A stretch of DNA of 64,000 nt from Periconia sp. R9002 (Eukaryota > Ascomycota > Dothideomycetes > Pleosporales > Periconiaceae): positions 124,001 to 188,000 of the forward strand of contig JAMAHW010000063.1 in NCBI GenBank assembly GCA_023627715.1. The letters are read 5' to 3'. The notes beneath the pieces are model-generated. The model saw nothing but the letters and a program-made list of their open reading frames with translations, made no database searches and was not told where the DNA came from. The translations under genes and the position numbers were made by a program. Every line of letters begins with the position of its first letter. Position 1 is the first letter of the stretch. Positions 47,453 through 57,962 of the stretch are shown one piece after another.

Positions 47453-50147
47453 TTAACTGGATGCGGGGTTACTAGCAAATGGCAGGTTTGGGTTGCTTGG
47501 CACCCGGTTAGGAACTCCTACATTATGACCATTGATATTAAACTTGGACGCTTGTGATTGGGTTGGCGGGGGTCTCGCTGGTAGATTTGAGGGCGTACCG
47601 TACTTGGCAATGCTGCTCTGGACCGGTACCGAGTTTTGCGATGACGCTGTCTGGCTAGAAGATAAAGAGCTCGGCGTCATTGCAAGATTGTTGTTCATGT
47701 GTCCAGGAGAACCAAAAACTTGTGTACTGTTAGATGGTGGGCTGGGACGGGGCATCTGGTGAGGCAGTTGGGGGTTCCCAGGTACCTGGAACCCGCCGTA
47801 GCCATTCATCCCCTGAGCAGGTCCGCCCACATTTGGAGGCATCTGGTAGGGCATGTTATGTCCACCAGGAACGAACGCCTGACTCTGTGGATTGAACTGT
47901 GGCCTCTGGTAACTTCCAGGAATGGGGTGTTGATGACGGTTGTTCTTTCCGTTAAATGACGGTGGCGGAAACTGCCCGTAGGGATAGGCTGATGGCATAG
48001 GACCTTGCTGCATCGGGCCTGACATAGGCCTGTTCGCAGATCCGTTAGGAGGGTAAGGCCCCTGTTGTGGGGGATACCCAGACTGCTGGCTGGATTGAGG
48101 CCAATTTGCATTTACGGAATGACTCGGTGATGATTGAGCATATGGGTCTTGATAATTGGCCATGGAGGCATTGGCCATTTTGGGTGTCATTTGATTTGGC
48201 ATGTTCGAAGACTGGAAGGACTGCATCCCACGCTGGAAATCATTGGAGAGATCGTAACCATTTTGCATCGACCCATAGGTTGGATACATCATAGAAGCAT
48301 TGGGTGCAGAGAATTGCTGAGTGGACCAGCCGTATTGTGGTTGTATTTCCGGTGGCATCATATTCGAATATCCGTTGTTGTAATTCTGTGGTGGTGACGC
48401 ATTGGAAGGCATGGGTGCGTATTGAGGATTTGGCATAGACCCAGGGAACCCATTGTAGTAAACTGTGCCGTCTCCAGGATAACCAGAGACAGCGTATGAA
48501 CCTGGATAGTAAGCATTGAAGCGTGAGCGAGCTTCGAAGCCATCATCGTCATCGGCATTGCGTTGCTTCTTGTTTTTCTTTTTACCGGAAGTAGAGCTAG
48601 ATCTTGAGGCATTTCTATCATCCGTCGATGTAGAATCAGGCTGTTCACTTTCTTCAGCCTCTGCACTTCCGAAAATGCGCTGTCGTGCTTCTCGGTACCG
48701 AGCTTCGCGTTCCTCTCTTGTCAACAAAGACTTGTCTTTTGGTTTGCCATTCGCCTCTTTCTCATTACTACCATCGCTACCACCCACTTCAGAAGTGGCT
48801 TTGGAGGGATTTTCTGAGTTTGCTGTTGTATTTGTCCCAGACTTCTCATCGCCACGACGCATAATTTTGCGGGCGGGAAGGTCTACAGGAGGGGTGTCTG
48901 CGCCTTTTGTTGCATCTATCATTTGCGAAAGCGGGGGAGGACTGTGCAAAGTCAGAAGCGATGAAGACACAAAAGCAAAGATCGATTGCCACTTACATCC
49001 TACAGTAGGGGGTCCTGGTGATTCTTACCCCAGTCATAGTGGAGTCAACGACATGGCCGAGAAGATAGTAGTCCGCAAGGCGATGAGCAAGCATCCTGTA
49101 AAAGGTGTTGCAGTTGGGTAGACAATACTCGTTCTCACTGGTGCTATTAGTATATGACGCCCCTTTGCTTTGTATTGATAGTTAGTTACCTTGAATCTTT
49201 GATGAAATCAATGAAATCTTGTTCGATCTTCACAACGAACAAACGGTCACGCGGAGACTGTAGAGCCTCAATCAATTTCTCATCGGGGTGAGTTGGCATA
49301 TTTTGGGGTACAGCGCCTGTGGGCATGCCATTAACCAACGGTTGAGACATTGGCCTCCCAATACCATTGGGGGGCTGGCTTGGATCATAAAGGGCGGGCG
49401 AACCGTTAGGGTTCGCGTTTGGAAAGCGCACTGGCACGATGCCTCTCTGAGGTTGTGGACCCATGACGGCAATCTCATGTAGCTGAGCGCGGAAGGCACG
49501 TGCTTCACTGTCTGAGCCAACACGAGAGCCGGCGGGATTAGATTCGGGGGTAGATGTCACATCTTCTTCCTCGACAGCTCTGAGGCTAGCGCTGTCATCG
49601 GGACGAATCGACTCTTTCTCATCTAGGGCAAATGTGGTCCCAGATGCAACACTCTTGCCATCGATGCTGGGAGGCTTGGCGGACCCATCTGAAGACGACA
49701 ATTGTGTTGTGCTATCCTCCGTAGCGGAAAACTTGACTAGGGCAATGGAAGGACGCGGCTTTTCTGCCTCATCCCTTTTAGACTCGGACTGAAGCGCTGC
49801 TTGCTCTTTGGTAGCATTGGCAGCCCATTGTCCGGTTCGAGTTGCTGTATTACCAGCCTTTTCTTTTGCCTCATTTCCTGGATTGTTGGTCTCGATTTGC
49901 ACCACTGGCATAGCACCATTGATTGGAACAGAGCGCTTTTGGGTATTGCATTGCATCATGGTCTGCGGAATCGCCACAGGTGACTTCACACTAGAAACGC
50001 CGTCTTTCGGAGCTTGCGGTTTGTATGTAGTTGCAGCAACCTGTACAAGTTAGCAAATTGCATAGAAGAACACCCTGTTATGATTACCTTGGCAAAGGAG
50101 GGCCTCACTTGGGTAGGCTCTGTGGGGCGTGGAGCTGCGGATGCCAT
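47453..50147 (-). CDS. R3H and SUZ domain RNA-binding protein (Rbs1-like)
   Basis: Four exons, 50147-50088, 50040-49190, 49095-48997 and 48941-47453, encode 832 residues. An R3H domain spans about 265-345 (LQSPRDRLFVVKIEQDFIDF, then the R-x3-H core in SRMLAHRLADYYLLGHVVD, then VRITRTPYCRIPPPLSQMID) and binds single-stranded nucleic acid. A SUZ-type motif follows at about 362-430 (KIMRRGD, then REERE and REARQRIFG) and is also linked to RNA binding. The last 400 residues are rich in Asn, Gln, Pro, Gly, Met and Tyr, of low complexity and prion-like. The same layout occurs in yeast Rbs1, tied to RNA polymerase III assembly, and in animal R3HDM proteins; equivalence is inferred. Intron 3 uses GTAAGT at 48,996, because only that choice gives TPYCRIPPPLS. 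Confidence 0.88.
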
Positions 50148-51007
50148 GGTCGTGTGATATGGCAGGCTAGACACGCAGGAAAGGAGTATTTAAAACGTGA
50201 TTAGAGCTGCTTGCGCCTAGCGTTGGAGGTATGGCGGAGTAATATCTTAAACTGTTTCACGGGGGAATCGCAGTTGGATTCGACGAAGGACGCTTTAGCA
50301 GCAAGACGAAGATTGACGAAGCCCAACAACGCCTTCAAGCCGCAAGCGGGTCGTCGCGACCGAATGGAAGAAAATCGAAGTGACAGACTAATTTTTTTTT
50401 CAAGAAACTGGTTGCTCAAGGAAGGTCGAAGCTGCTAGGGCCGGAATGCTGGTCATGGTGGAGTGTCGACATTCGAACCAGGTAATCGGGTGATGTTACG
50501 TAGGTGAGTCCACGAAGAGAAGGCTGGTGTTGCGCCTGGTGAGAGACGGTGTGCCTGGCCCCACGAAGAAGTATGCACAGAAGGGGGAGCTTGCGCAAGG
50601 AAATGCGCCAATCGGGGTGTGACGCTGAGTATGTCGAGAGGGGAACAAAGTCGGGTGGGGTGGAGAGGGTGGGTGAAGACAATGATGAGGTGTGGAAGTG
50701 GGCACATTATGATTTTACGCACGGCCCCTCCTCGTATTTCTCCGATTTGAAACTTACATAAGCATTTCCATCACATTGACCAGTCCATCGTTTTCGCTCG
50801 CGCTCAAGGACCGACGGCAAGCCGTTGCTGCACAAGCGCCGAGCTGAGTTGGCTGTCCAACTAGGCCATCGACTTCCGTTATTCCAAGCTACTTCCTCTC
50901 GCTGCTGAAGAGTAGTATAAAACAATTTCCCCTGCACCCGAATTTTCTCGACCGCAGTTATCACCTAGTTTTGTCGCTGCGCCACTGCGATACATACCTA
51001 GGTAGAA
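50148..51007. promoter_or_regulatory. divergent promoter region
   Basis: 860 bp between the R3H-SUZ gene (minus) and the zinc-knuckle gene (plus). A T-run lies near 50,392-50,400 and a GTAGGT/ACCTAGGTAG-like stretch precedes the zinc-knuckle ATG. No small gene is convincing here. Confidence 0.5.
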
Positions 51008-52129
51008 ATGTATCGTCGTCCTGGCTACGTTGGTCGCTCCAAGGCATCCCCCGATACTCTCTGCCAGAAGTGCTTGAAGAGAGGTCACTACAGTTACGAG
51101 TGCCAGGCATCAGCGCAAGAACGACCGTATAAGCCACGACCGTCACGGACACAGCAGTTGTTGAACCCCCAGCTCAAACCGAAGCTCACGACTGAAGTCC
51201 CCACCGATCTACTGCGGAAAAAAGGTGTTGCCGACGAGATTTTAGCCAAGAAGGAGGAAGAGCGCGGAAGGAAACATGGCCGCGAATCTTCAATCGGGCG
51301 CTCACGGTCTGTTTCTTCTGACTCGGTTTCCACAATTTCTACAAATCGCACCCCTTCCCGGTCTCCGCCACCAAAGCGTATCGAACTCAGGCAATCAGTA
51401 AAACGGGGTGATGGAACCTCGGGAAAGCGACGCCGCCGATCGGTATCCTCTACGTCAGATCTGTCGCCGGGGAGGGTAGAGCGTCACACTAGGCGGAGGA
51501 TGAGCTCATTCAGTCCTGAACGGAGAGGTCGCAGAAGAACAAGGTCTAGATCTAGCCGCATGGATATCTCGCATGATCGCGACTCAGAGAGAAGAGGAAC
51601 ACGGGAACAGCGCTCACGAAGCGGAGACGCAATGAGGAAGAAAGGTGGACGTCGATCTCGCAGTTTGGATAGAAGGAGATACCGTAAGCGACCAACAGGA
51701 GATCCATCAATTTCCCGATCTCATTCGAGGAGTCCAAACCAGATGGATGTTACGGAAGATCAATATGATCTAGCACATAGCGTTAGTCGTGAAGCCCCGA
51801 TAACAGGAAAGAGATGGGGTACATCTCCTCGACACCGCCGGAGGTCTCTTTCCAGGTCACGTTCGAGATCTCCATACCGTCGTGCGAGCCCTAGTCTCTA
51901 CTCTAAGAGCCGAGTCCGTAGGTCAGGTAGCCCATCCAGCTATCCGAATGGCCGCGATCGAGAAAGTCTTTCAAACAGTGGGCGACAACAATTCCATGGG
52001 CAGCCACCTGTTCCACCTCCCATCAGTCAACCTATTGTAGCGGAGCGTCCATCCCCGCCACGGGAGCGAAGCCTAAGTCCTTATAGTAAACGTCTTGCCT
52101 TAACACGACAGATGCAGAGAGGCCATTGA
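51008..52129 (+). CDS. zinc-knuckle protein with RS-rich tail
   Basis: A single exon of 373 residues. The N-terminus carries one CCHC zinc knuckle, C-x2-C-x4-H-x4-C, in LCQKCLKRGHYSYECQ (residues about 18-33), of the kind seen in ZCCHC10-like proteins. A conserved-looking stretch follows (QLLNPQLKPKLTTEVPTDLL, then KKGVADEILAKKEEERGRKH). From about residue 95 the protein is dominated by Arg-Ser dipeptides and SPSP-like motifs (RRRSLSRSRSRSPYRR), typical of splicing-related proteins phosphorylated by SR kinases. It probably acts in the nucleus on RNA, which is inferred from composition. It converges on the Cwf18 gene. No intron is needed. Confidence 0.85.
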   Translation: MYRRPGYVGRSKASPDTLCQKCLKRGHYSYECQASAQERPYKPRPSRTQQLLNPQLKPKLTTEVPTDLLRKKGVADEILAKKEEERGRKHGRESSIGRSRSVSSDSVSTISTNRTPSRSPPPKRIELRQSVKRGDGTSGKRRRRSVSSTSDLSPGRVERHTRRRMSSFSPERRGRRRTRSRSSRMDISHDRDSERRGTREQRSRSGDAMRKKGGRRSRSLDRRRYRKRPTGDPSISRSHSRSPNQMDVTEDQYDLAHSVSREAPITGKRWGTSPRHRRRSLSRSRSRSPYRRASPSLYSKSRVRRSGSPSSYPNGRDRESLSNSGRQQFHGQPPVPPPISQPIVAERPSPPRERSLSPYSKRLALTRQMQRGH

Positions 52130-52519
52130 TCCGGTTATTACTATGTACCTAGGTACGCATTGGGCCAAACAAATGGGCCCTGTATTTATATCAGAGGACC
52201 TTTTTTTTAGGAATCACGGGATATGTCTAAGGAGGGGATCATTGAAAGTTGTTCTTCAGCGAGTAAGCCGGGCTTAGAGATTGGGTGAGCTCTTTGGAGC
52301 TTTGCTTTTTGGGTTTGTACAATAATTTGATACCTCTCAAACAGGGACGTGTGCTCGGCATTGTCTCTTCGGCTTTTGCGCCTTTACAGGTTAAGAGTAC
52401 GCTTTCCTCTTGTTTGTCGTCCTCTCTCGGGCGTACCTACCTACCGTGTGTGTGGTGGTATTATTGTTGTTCAGATGGAGGTGTTTGGATCAAATTCACA
52501 AATGGCCATCGATACTGGC
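52130..52519. other. convergent spacer with palindrome
   Basis: 390 bp between the zinc-knuckle and Cwf18 stop codons. A perfect GTACCTAGGTAC palindrome lies 15 bp after the zinc-knuckle stop, and a T-run follows at about 52,200. Confidence 0.65.
52145..52156. repeat. 12-bp perfect palindrome GTACCTAGGTAC
   Basis: Read directly, just downstream of the zinc-knuckle gene. Related ACCTA/TAGGT half-sites occur at 15,127 and near 50,998. Confidence 0.75.
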
Positions 52520-53158
52520 TCAACTCACATCCTCTTCCTGAGCGTCACGTCTTCTGTCCTCCTCCTCCTCCTTCTCTTTCAAATGCATGGCCTCCACAAG
52601 TTCACTGCCCTCCATCCCTACCGTCTCCCCATCCCCATTCTTTTCGCCTTCCCTCTGCTTCTTTTGTAATTCTACCCGCTCGCGCACCAACCGTGCAATC
52701 GCATTCTCGGTATGAACATCCAACGTTCTCTTCTTGTCCTCTAAATCCCTCTTCAAATCCCAGTTCGGCTTTTTCGGCTGTAGCTTGAACAAATCCAGAG
52801 GTTTGTCCTCCGACTTCTCAGCTTCTTGTTCAGCTTTGGTGGCAAGAGCTAGTTGCTCGGCCTGGTACTCGAGCGTCTTTGTGGGATCGGATATTGGCGT
52901 GCTTTCAAACCCAAGTTTAACGTTGCGCGTACTGGGGTCGAAGTTGCGGCCGCTGAGGTAGGTGCTTGTCACTGAGACTTCTTCGGGCTCTGTGCGCGCG
53001 ACAACTGCAGATTTCGCAGATGGATCGTCTTGGAGAGTGTGATTCGGTGATTGCGCATCTTCTGAGTCTGGGGCTTGTTTTCGTTTCAGAGATTTCAATT
53101 GAGCGAGACGCGCTTTGCGGTCGTTGGCGGCGGCGGAGAGCTTCTCATGGGAAGACAT
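52520..53158 (-). CDS. spliceosome-associated protein Cwf18/CCDC12
   Basis: A single exon of 212 residues. The protein belongs to the CCDC12/Cwf18 family of factors in the NineTeen/Cdc5 complex of the spliceosome. The family shape is visible: basic coiled start (HEKLSAAANDRKARLAQLKS, LKRKQ), then YLSGRNFDPSTRNVKLGFES, an Ala/Glu-rich helix (EQLALATKAEQEAEK), and PLDLFKLQPKKPNWDLKRDL, followed by IARLVRERVELQKKQ. The C-terminus is highly charged (EEEEDRRRDAQEEDVS). It is convergent with the RS-rich zinc-knuckle gene and divergent from the PPR gene, with 303 bp to the PPR ATG. Confidence 0.92.
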   Translation of the reverse strand: MSSHEKLSAAANDRKARLAQLKSLKRKQAPDSEDAQSPNHTLQDDPSAKSAVVARTEPEEVSVTSTYLSGRNFDPSTRNVKLGFESTPISDPTKTLEYQAEQLALATKAEQEAEKSEDKPLDLFKLQPKKPNWDLKRDLEDKKRTLDVHTENAIARLVRERVELQKKQREGEKNGDGETVGMEGSELVEAMHLKEKEEEEDRRRDAQEEDVS

Positions 53159-53461
53159 TGTGAGGGCTATCGCAGCGTATCACGAATGAGTGAGAGATAT
53201 ATTTGAACAGTTCTCCGGAGTATCATTAAAGTCCTTGTCCTTTTGGCGCAGTTGCTCTCCGACTCGAGATATCTGTTGACGGTGTTCACGTTCTAGCAAG
53301 CGGAAGCAAAAGCTCGGAGGTGCTTGTGGATCGTAAGCACGGGCCCCTAACTTTCTCAAACTTTTCCCCATTGCGACTTGCGGCTTCTCATCGATCCAAG
53401 TATCCATTGATCTGCTCGACTCGTCATGGTTCGATGACAGCCGCCGCATCTTCTTTCGTCC
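53159..53461. promoter_or_regulatory. divergent promoter of Cwf18 and PPR genes
   Basis: 303 bp between opposite start codons. No known element is recognised. If the PPR start lies further downstream, this promoter would be longer on that side. Confidence 0.5.
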
Positions 53462-56212
53462 ATGCCCCGAGCCTGCATCCCTAATGCCCGGTTTCTCGCT
53501 CAAGCGGATTCCCTCCTGCTTCCGCTTCTCGCTCCTCGGGTTTTCGCCCAAGCTCCCTATCCAGGAGATACAGTAAGACGCAAAAGTCGAGCGCCGAAAA
53601 GAAAAGAGAGTGAGGCATGCAAGGAAGGAAATACAGAGACACCGGACTGTGGCCGCGTGATTCACGATTGGAGAAGTCCAACCCTTTGCGCAAATTCAAC
53701 GGTGGCCAGTCCATGCGGAGGTTTATCTTCCAGTTGGCCTCGCCATGAGTCCTCTCCTATTGGCAATCGTAAAACTATTCTGGGGAGTACGTTGAATCGC
53801 CGTTACACTGATATCTCGAATTTCGCACGCCAACAGATTCGTTGTTTCAGCAACCAGAGACCCCCCCCTAAAGATGTAGCCGTCGGACACCGTACTTCAG
53901 CCAAAGCTCACCGACATGCACGTAGGCTACGCGTACACCATTCAAAAAATCCATCGAAAACCAGCTTCAAATATCCCATGGATAGGAAACCAAGGCTTCA
54001 TCTCAGATCGGTACGGAAATCTGTACTCAGGAAGTCTCGAATAAAATGGAATCCACGCGAGGTGCGACGGATGAGAACTCAGGGAAGATTACTCCTGCAA
54101 TTGAAGAGATACCTCAAAAATTCTAAGCAGGATGATATATCCACAATGGAACGCGATGGAATATATCGGTCACTCAGACGGAGATACGTAAATTTTAAAC
54201 GCAGAAACACAGAAGACATGTCGTTGAACATCGATGAGGGTCGGCTGGAATCCATACTCGGTCGATTGAAAGTTTTCGCCTCCCTTGATCAGCTCGCATA
54301 CCCAAGGCAGCTCCGGAACAAAACATCTAAACTTCGACTTCAACATGATCGACGATGCTCATCGTGGATTTCATTGCTATTCAAGCATGGAGATACAACC
54401 GAAATCGCGGAGAACTGGATGAATATCGAACAAGATCTCAGAGAGAAAATCTGGCCCTATCTGCTGGTCTATCTTCTGGAACATCAACCAGACTGGGCAC
54501 TGCAATTTCTACGTGTGCTCATGCAACAGCCCCAATTGTATGAGACGAGACTAGACATAATTGCGGATGCTCTAACCCATATCTCTTCAATATATAGACG
54601 CAGGCTGCGTAGGCTTACTACAGATAAACGCGTTCGAGATGCGAAAATGGCGTCACAACTCGTTGCGCTTTGTTATCTATTCATGCGCTACCAGTGTGGT
54701 TCAGCAACTCAAATCTTCAGTCAAAATTTCTATTACAACATCACTCGTTTGGCCGATATTGAGGATCTCAAGCTCGTACTAGAGTTATTGGAGAAAAGGC
54801 CTCTCTATCTTCTTGTCGAAACACTTCTGCATTTTGCAAATGCTTTTGCAAAAGCCGGTGAGCAAGACTGTGCTTTGCGATGTCTCAAGGTGGTACGAAC
54901 CAAAGCGACAAACCCACAGCGATATCTCGAATTAGTCAATCGAAAAATTTTCCGAATGAGTTGTGCGCTGCTATTACGCATGAGTTCCAACAAGGGAGAA
55001 AACTACCACGGCATGCCCGCATTGGTTGCACAACTACTTGAAATGGGAGTTGAACTGGACATAATTCTTTATAATACTATCATAAGGAATGCAATGGAGG
55101 CGGGTGACTACTCGACTGCTTTCCAAGTCTTCAACACCCTTGCGGATCACGGTTTGACACCGGATGAGTTCACATTGGGCACGTTACTTCACGGGTGTAC
55201 AACGACAGACGAACCGGCCAAATTCCACGATTTTGCAGAGCATTGTCTCCAGCAAGTGAAGCAACTACATTACCCATGGTTAGCAGCAGAATATCTGTAC
55301 TATCATTATACATGCTCCTATCGGAGCGTCGACGAATTGCAGGAGCACGACTTTGAAGACCTTCTTCGCACTTATTCTCGATTGTTTTCCACGGAGCCAT
55401 TGGAACTGTTTTTCGGACCTATGGTCCGTCAACCTGCTACTAACAAGGAGGGAAATGACACTACGCCAGCTTTTACACCACTCTCCCCTTCCCCACTGCC
55501 TCTCTACATAGTTCTCCAAGCCCGGATCCAGATCGACTTGCGCATGGACTACAGCCGCGTCTGGCAACTTTACTGCCGATTCGAACAGCTCGTTCGTCAA
55601 AAGGCTGATCTCCGTATCAACGCATTGGCAGCTGGCCCGAGGATATGGAACGCCTTTCTCCTCGCATTTTGCAGAGAGAAGCAATTCTCGCACGCGTCAC
55701 GCGTTATGGAAGATATGAGGGCGCACAATCGGCCACCCGACAATTACAGTTGGACCATGATGATGCAAGCCTTCTTCAGAGTGGGCCAGACCTCGGCTGG
55801 AGAGCGTATCTTTAGGCATATGACTAGTGATGGGAGCGAGGTGAACCAGTTCACATATGGTGCCATGCTAATACAGTATGCGCGCAATGAAAACTACGAG
55901 GAGATTGGCCGGATCATGGACTATACGGATAGCGAACAACTCCACCCAGATGTACTCGGAGCGTTGGGCAAAGTACGCGACCGGTGGAGGTTGCTCAGGG
56001 AAATGCAGGAGAGTGAAAAGCGAAAAAAACAGGCGAGAGATGCTGCCAGCAAAGAGAAGACTGAGAAGAAGATTGCTCTATGGAGGTCCCTTCTTGGGGA
56101 ACTAAATTTGGAGGCGCTGAAGGGAAATGAGTTTGAATCCATACTGCCGCCCCTTAAACAGCAGGCTGATGGCGAACGCAGTGTGTCCTCGAGCGACGCA
56201 ACGGTCACATAA
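53462..56212 (+). CDS. pentatricopeptide repeat (PPR) protein, probably mitochondrial
   Basis: One open exon of 916 residues from ATG 53462. PPR proteins bind organellar RNA and act in processing, stability or translation. Clear PPR units lie at about 527-575 (ILYNTIIRNAMEAGDYSTAF, then QVFNTLADHGLTPDEFTLGT) and about 728-810 (IWNAFLLAFCREKQFSHASR, VMEDMRAHNRPPDNYSWTMM, then FTYGAMLIQYARNENYEEI). Weaker helical pairs lie between. The N-terminal 170 residues are very basic and poor in acidic residues (HRHARRLRVHHSKNPSKTSF), fitting a mitochondrial leader, but the first 100 look atypical. The true start could be downstream, or an unseen intron may lie near 53,570. The C-terminus is a Lys/Glu coiled segment. 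The exact orthologue is not recognised. Confidence 0.85.
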   Translation: MPRACIPNARFLAQADSLLLPLLAPRVFAQAPYPGDTVRRKSRAPKRKESEACKEGNTETPDCGRVIHDWRSPTLCANSTVASPCGGLSSSWPRHESSPIGNRKTILGSTLNRRYTDISNFARQQIRCFSNQRPPPKDVAVGHRTSAKAHRHARRLRVHHSKNPSKTSFKYPMDRKPRLHLRSVRKSVLRKSRIKWNPREVRRMRTQGRLLLQLKRYLKNSKQDDISTMERDGIYRSLRRRYVNFKRRNTEDMSLNIDEGRLESILGRLKVFASLDQLAYPRQLRNKTSKLRLQHDRRCSSWISLLFKHGDTTEIAENWMNIEQDLREKIWPYLLVYLLEHQPDWALQFLRVLMQQPQLYETRLDIIADALTHISSIYRRRLRRLTTDKRVRDAKMASQLVALCYLFMRYQCGSATQIFSQNFYYNITRLADIEDLKLVLELLEKRPLYLLVETLLHFANAFAKAGEQDCALRCLKVVRTKATNPQRYLELVNRKIFRMSCALLLRMSSNKGENYHGMPALVAQLLEMGVELDIILYNTIIRNAMEAGDYSTAFQVFNTLADHGLTPDEFTLGTLLHGCTTTDEPAKFHDFAEHCLQQVKQLHYPWLAAEYLYYHYTCSYRSVDELQEHDFEDLLRTYSRLFSTEPLELFFGPMVRQPATNKEGNDTTPAFTPLSPSPLPLYIVLQARIQIDLRMDYSRVWQLYCRFEQLVRQKADLRINALAAGPRIWNAFLLAFCREKQFSHASRVMEDMRAHNRPPDNYSWTMMMQAFFRVGQTSAGERIFRHMTSDGSEVNQFTYGAMLIQYARNENYEEIGRIMDYTDSEQLHPDVLGALGKVRDRWRLLREMQESEKRKKQARDAASKEKTEKKIALWRSLLGELNLEALKGNEFESILPPLKQQADGERSVSSSDATVT

Positions 56213-57962
56213 TGAATGTGGCTGGTGTATATGGAAGGGCATGATTACGTGGATAGAACAAGGAGGCGTTTTTAATGTTTCTCTATATATACATTTCTTG
56301 CATGTCGTAGAATATCTGGGTTGTTGGATGGTCACTTCGACGTGCGGTTGTTCGATACTGTAAATATACCCAAATAGTAATACAGGCAATTTTTGCCGTT
56401 CATTGATGCACATACAGGAATTGCAAATCATTTGCGCCATACTAATGACTTGCATTTCATTTTTGCATAACAAAGCGCTGAGAAAGATTGCGAATGAAAC
56501 CCTGATTACTCTGATCTCTCTTTTTTCTTCTCTAGGCACACTATCATCTTTTTTCCCTTCATATCTTTCGGAAAGCCATTTACCTCGAGCAACTCCCTGA
56601 GATATGAATCCCATCGCCGCCGGCGTCGTAAGTATCAGCTAGGTCGTACCGATCGATAAAGTGACACCACTGTTACCGCACTGGAATATCAACCTGCTTG
56701 ATCGAGTAACTTTTCGAAAAACCATTGAAGGCGGCGGGCAAAGAGAGCGAGCAACAGGCAAGACATCCCGAAGACGGTGCCACCGGAGCCTGGAGGAACG
56801 TCACCTAGAGTCTAGACTCGTCACACGCGCTCTTCCTGTAACCGTAGTCAAACTACTCCATGCGGCAACTCCCGGGTAAAGCGTTGAAAACGGTAGATAT
56901 GCAAACGCCCCTTCGCGTGCTCTCCTACTTTTGTAATAATCTTTTACGGCTGTCGATTGATGAGACTCTTACCCCGCCTTGGCGGACTGGGGGAAACTGA
57001 TACAAACTACCCGATCCGGTAGTTTCTGTGCTAACCGTTGATTACAGCAAAACTGTTACTCTTGGCTTCTTCGGTTCCAATTGGAGGAAGCTTTTATTTA
57101 ATGCCAGCGATCAACGCTTTTTTCGTGGAGCTACCGGTTGTGGTATGTTGAATGAGCGCTGCGATTTATCAAATATTTATTGAATGATCAATAACAGCGA
57201 GTCATCAACGCGTCTCCACATTCTTCCCGTATCTGGTATTTTCACTGAGACATATCAAACCTGCATTGAATATGGCTCAATGATCATTCACCGTAGATTT
57301 CCATGCGGTTGATGTTTTGGTGAAATTTCCGAACAGAAGAGTTCAGAAGCCCTCGCCAAGCACGCAGGTAACGTTCAGATGCAGCAACCCATGAATTTGG
57401 CGAGAAATTGCTTGATGCGGTAGGTTGCGAGTGCGCCAAGGTGCCGAGAGTAATGTTCACAAACAAGTGCTGCAATCGACGGACTTTCTGCCGATATACT
57501 CGTTTTGGTATGATGAAACGAGTGTCTCTTGCAAAATGTTACTGGCGTCGATGGCTGCGTATAGCTAGCATACTGGATGGTCCTTCTACGCTATGTACGA
57601 CCTATAATAAAGTGAACTTGTCGATTTACAACGTCTTCTGATCAAATGTGGACGCACAGGATGGTGGTGCATGCGCGTGGTGGTTGGCCCTAGGTATCTA
57701 TCTGCTCCCAAGGGTTTGGTGGCCGACGTGTGGCTGCTCCCTATCAACCGACCGGCTGACCTCACATCAAATCCGACTTGATCGCAACATCCCATTCAAC
57801 CATTCAGCGGCGCTTTCTTCGTCCGCACACGCTCACTCCAGCTCGCTTTCGCGGACGGCATTTCATAGAACCAATTGCGCATCCATTGGCTTCTCATCTA
57901 GTCGGCACGCGTCATCGTACCTGCGCCAGCGATTGGCCTCGCAAAACACCTGCGGCTCCATC
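56213..57962. other. spacer upstream of MIC12
   Basis: 1.75 kb without a confident gene. An ATG at 56,604 opens eight codons (MNPIAAGV) directly before a perfect GTAAGT donor, but no following exon could be fixed. A strong intron end (TGCTAAC then ATTACAG) closes at 57,047; see the candidate at 56,899-57,248. The last 300 bp form the MIC12 promoter. Confidence 0.5.
56899..57248 (+). CDS. speculative 59-residue hydrophobic protein (three exons)
   Basis: Exons 56899-56932, 57048-57142 and 57198-57248 join in frame from an ATG to a stop. Intron 1 ends with TGCTAAC and ATTACAG, a near-ideal fungal branch site and acceptor. Intron 2 has a GTATGT donor, is 55 nt long and ends AACAG. The product is short and hydrophobic (LLLLASSVPIGGSFYLMP, then INAFFVELPVV), like a one-span membrane protein. 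No family is recognised. The first exon is the weakest part: its donor is GTAATA, and the MNPIAAGV exon at 56,604 could be the real start instead. Confidence 0.2.

Noticed and set aside
48516..49121. 201-codon plus-strand open frame
   Set aside because: It is antisense to exons 3 and 4 of the R3H-SUZ gene and mirrors its codon composition.
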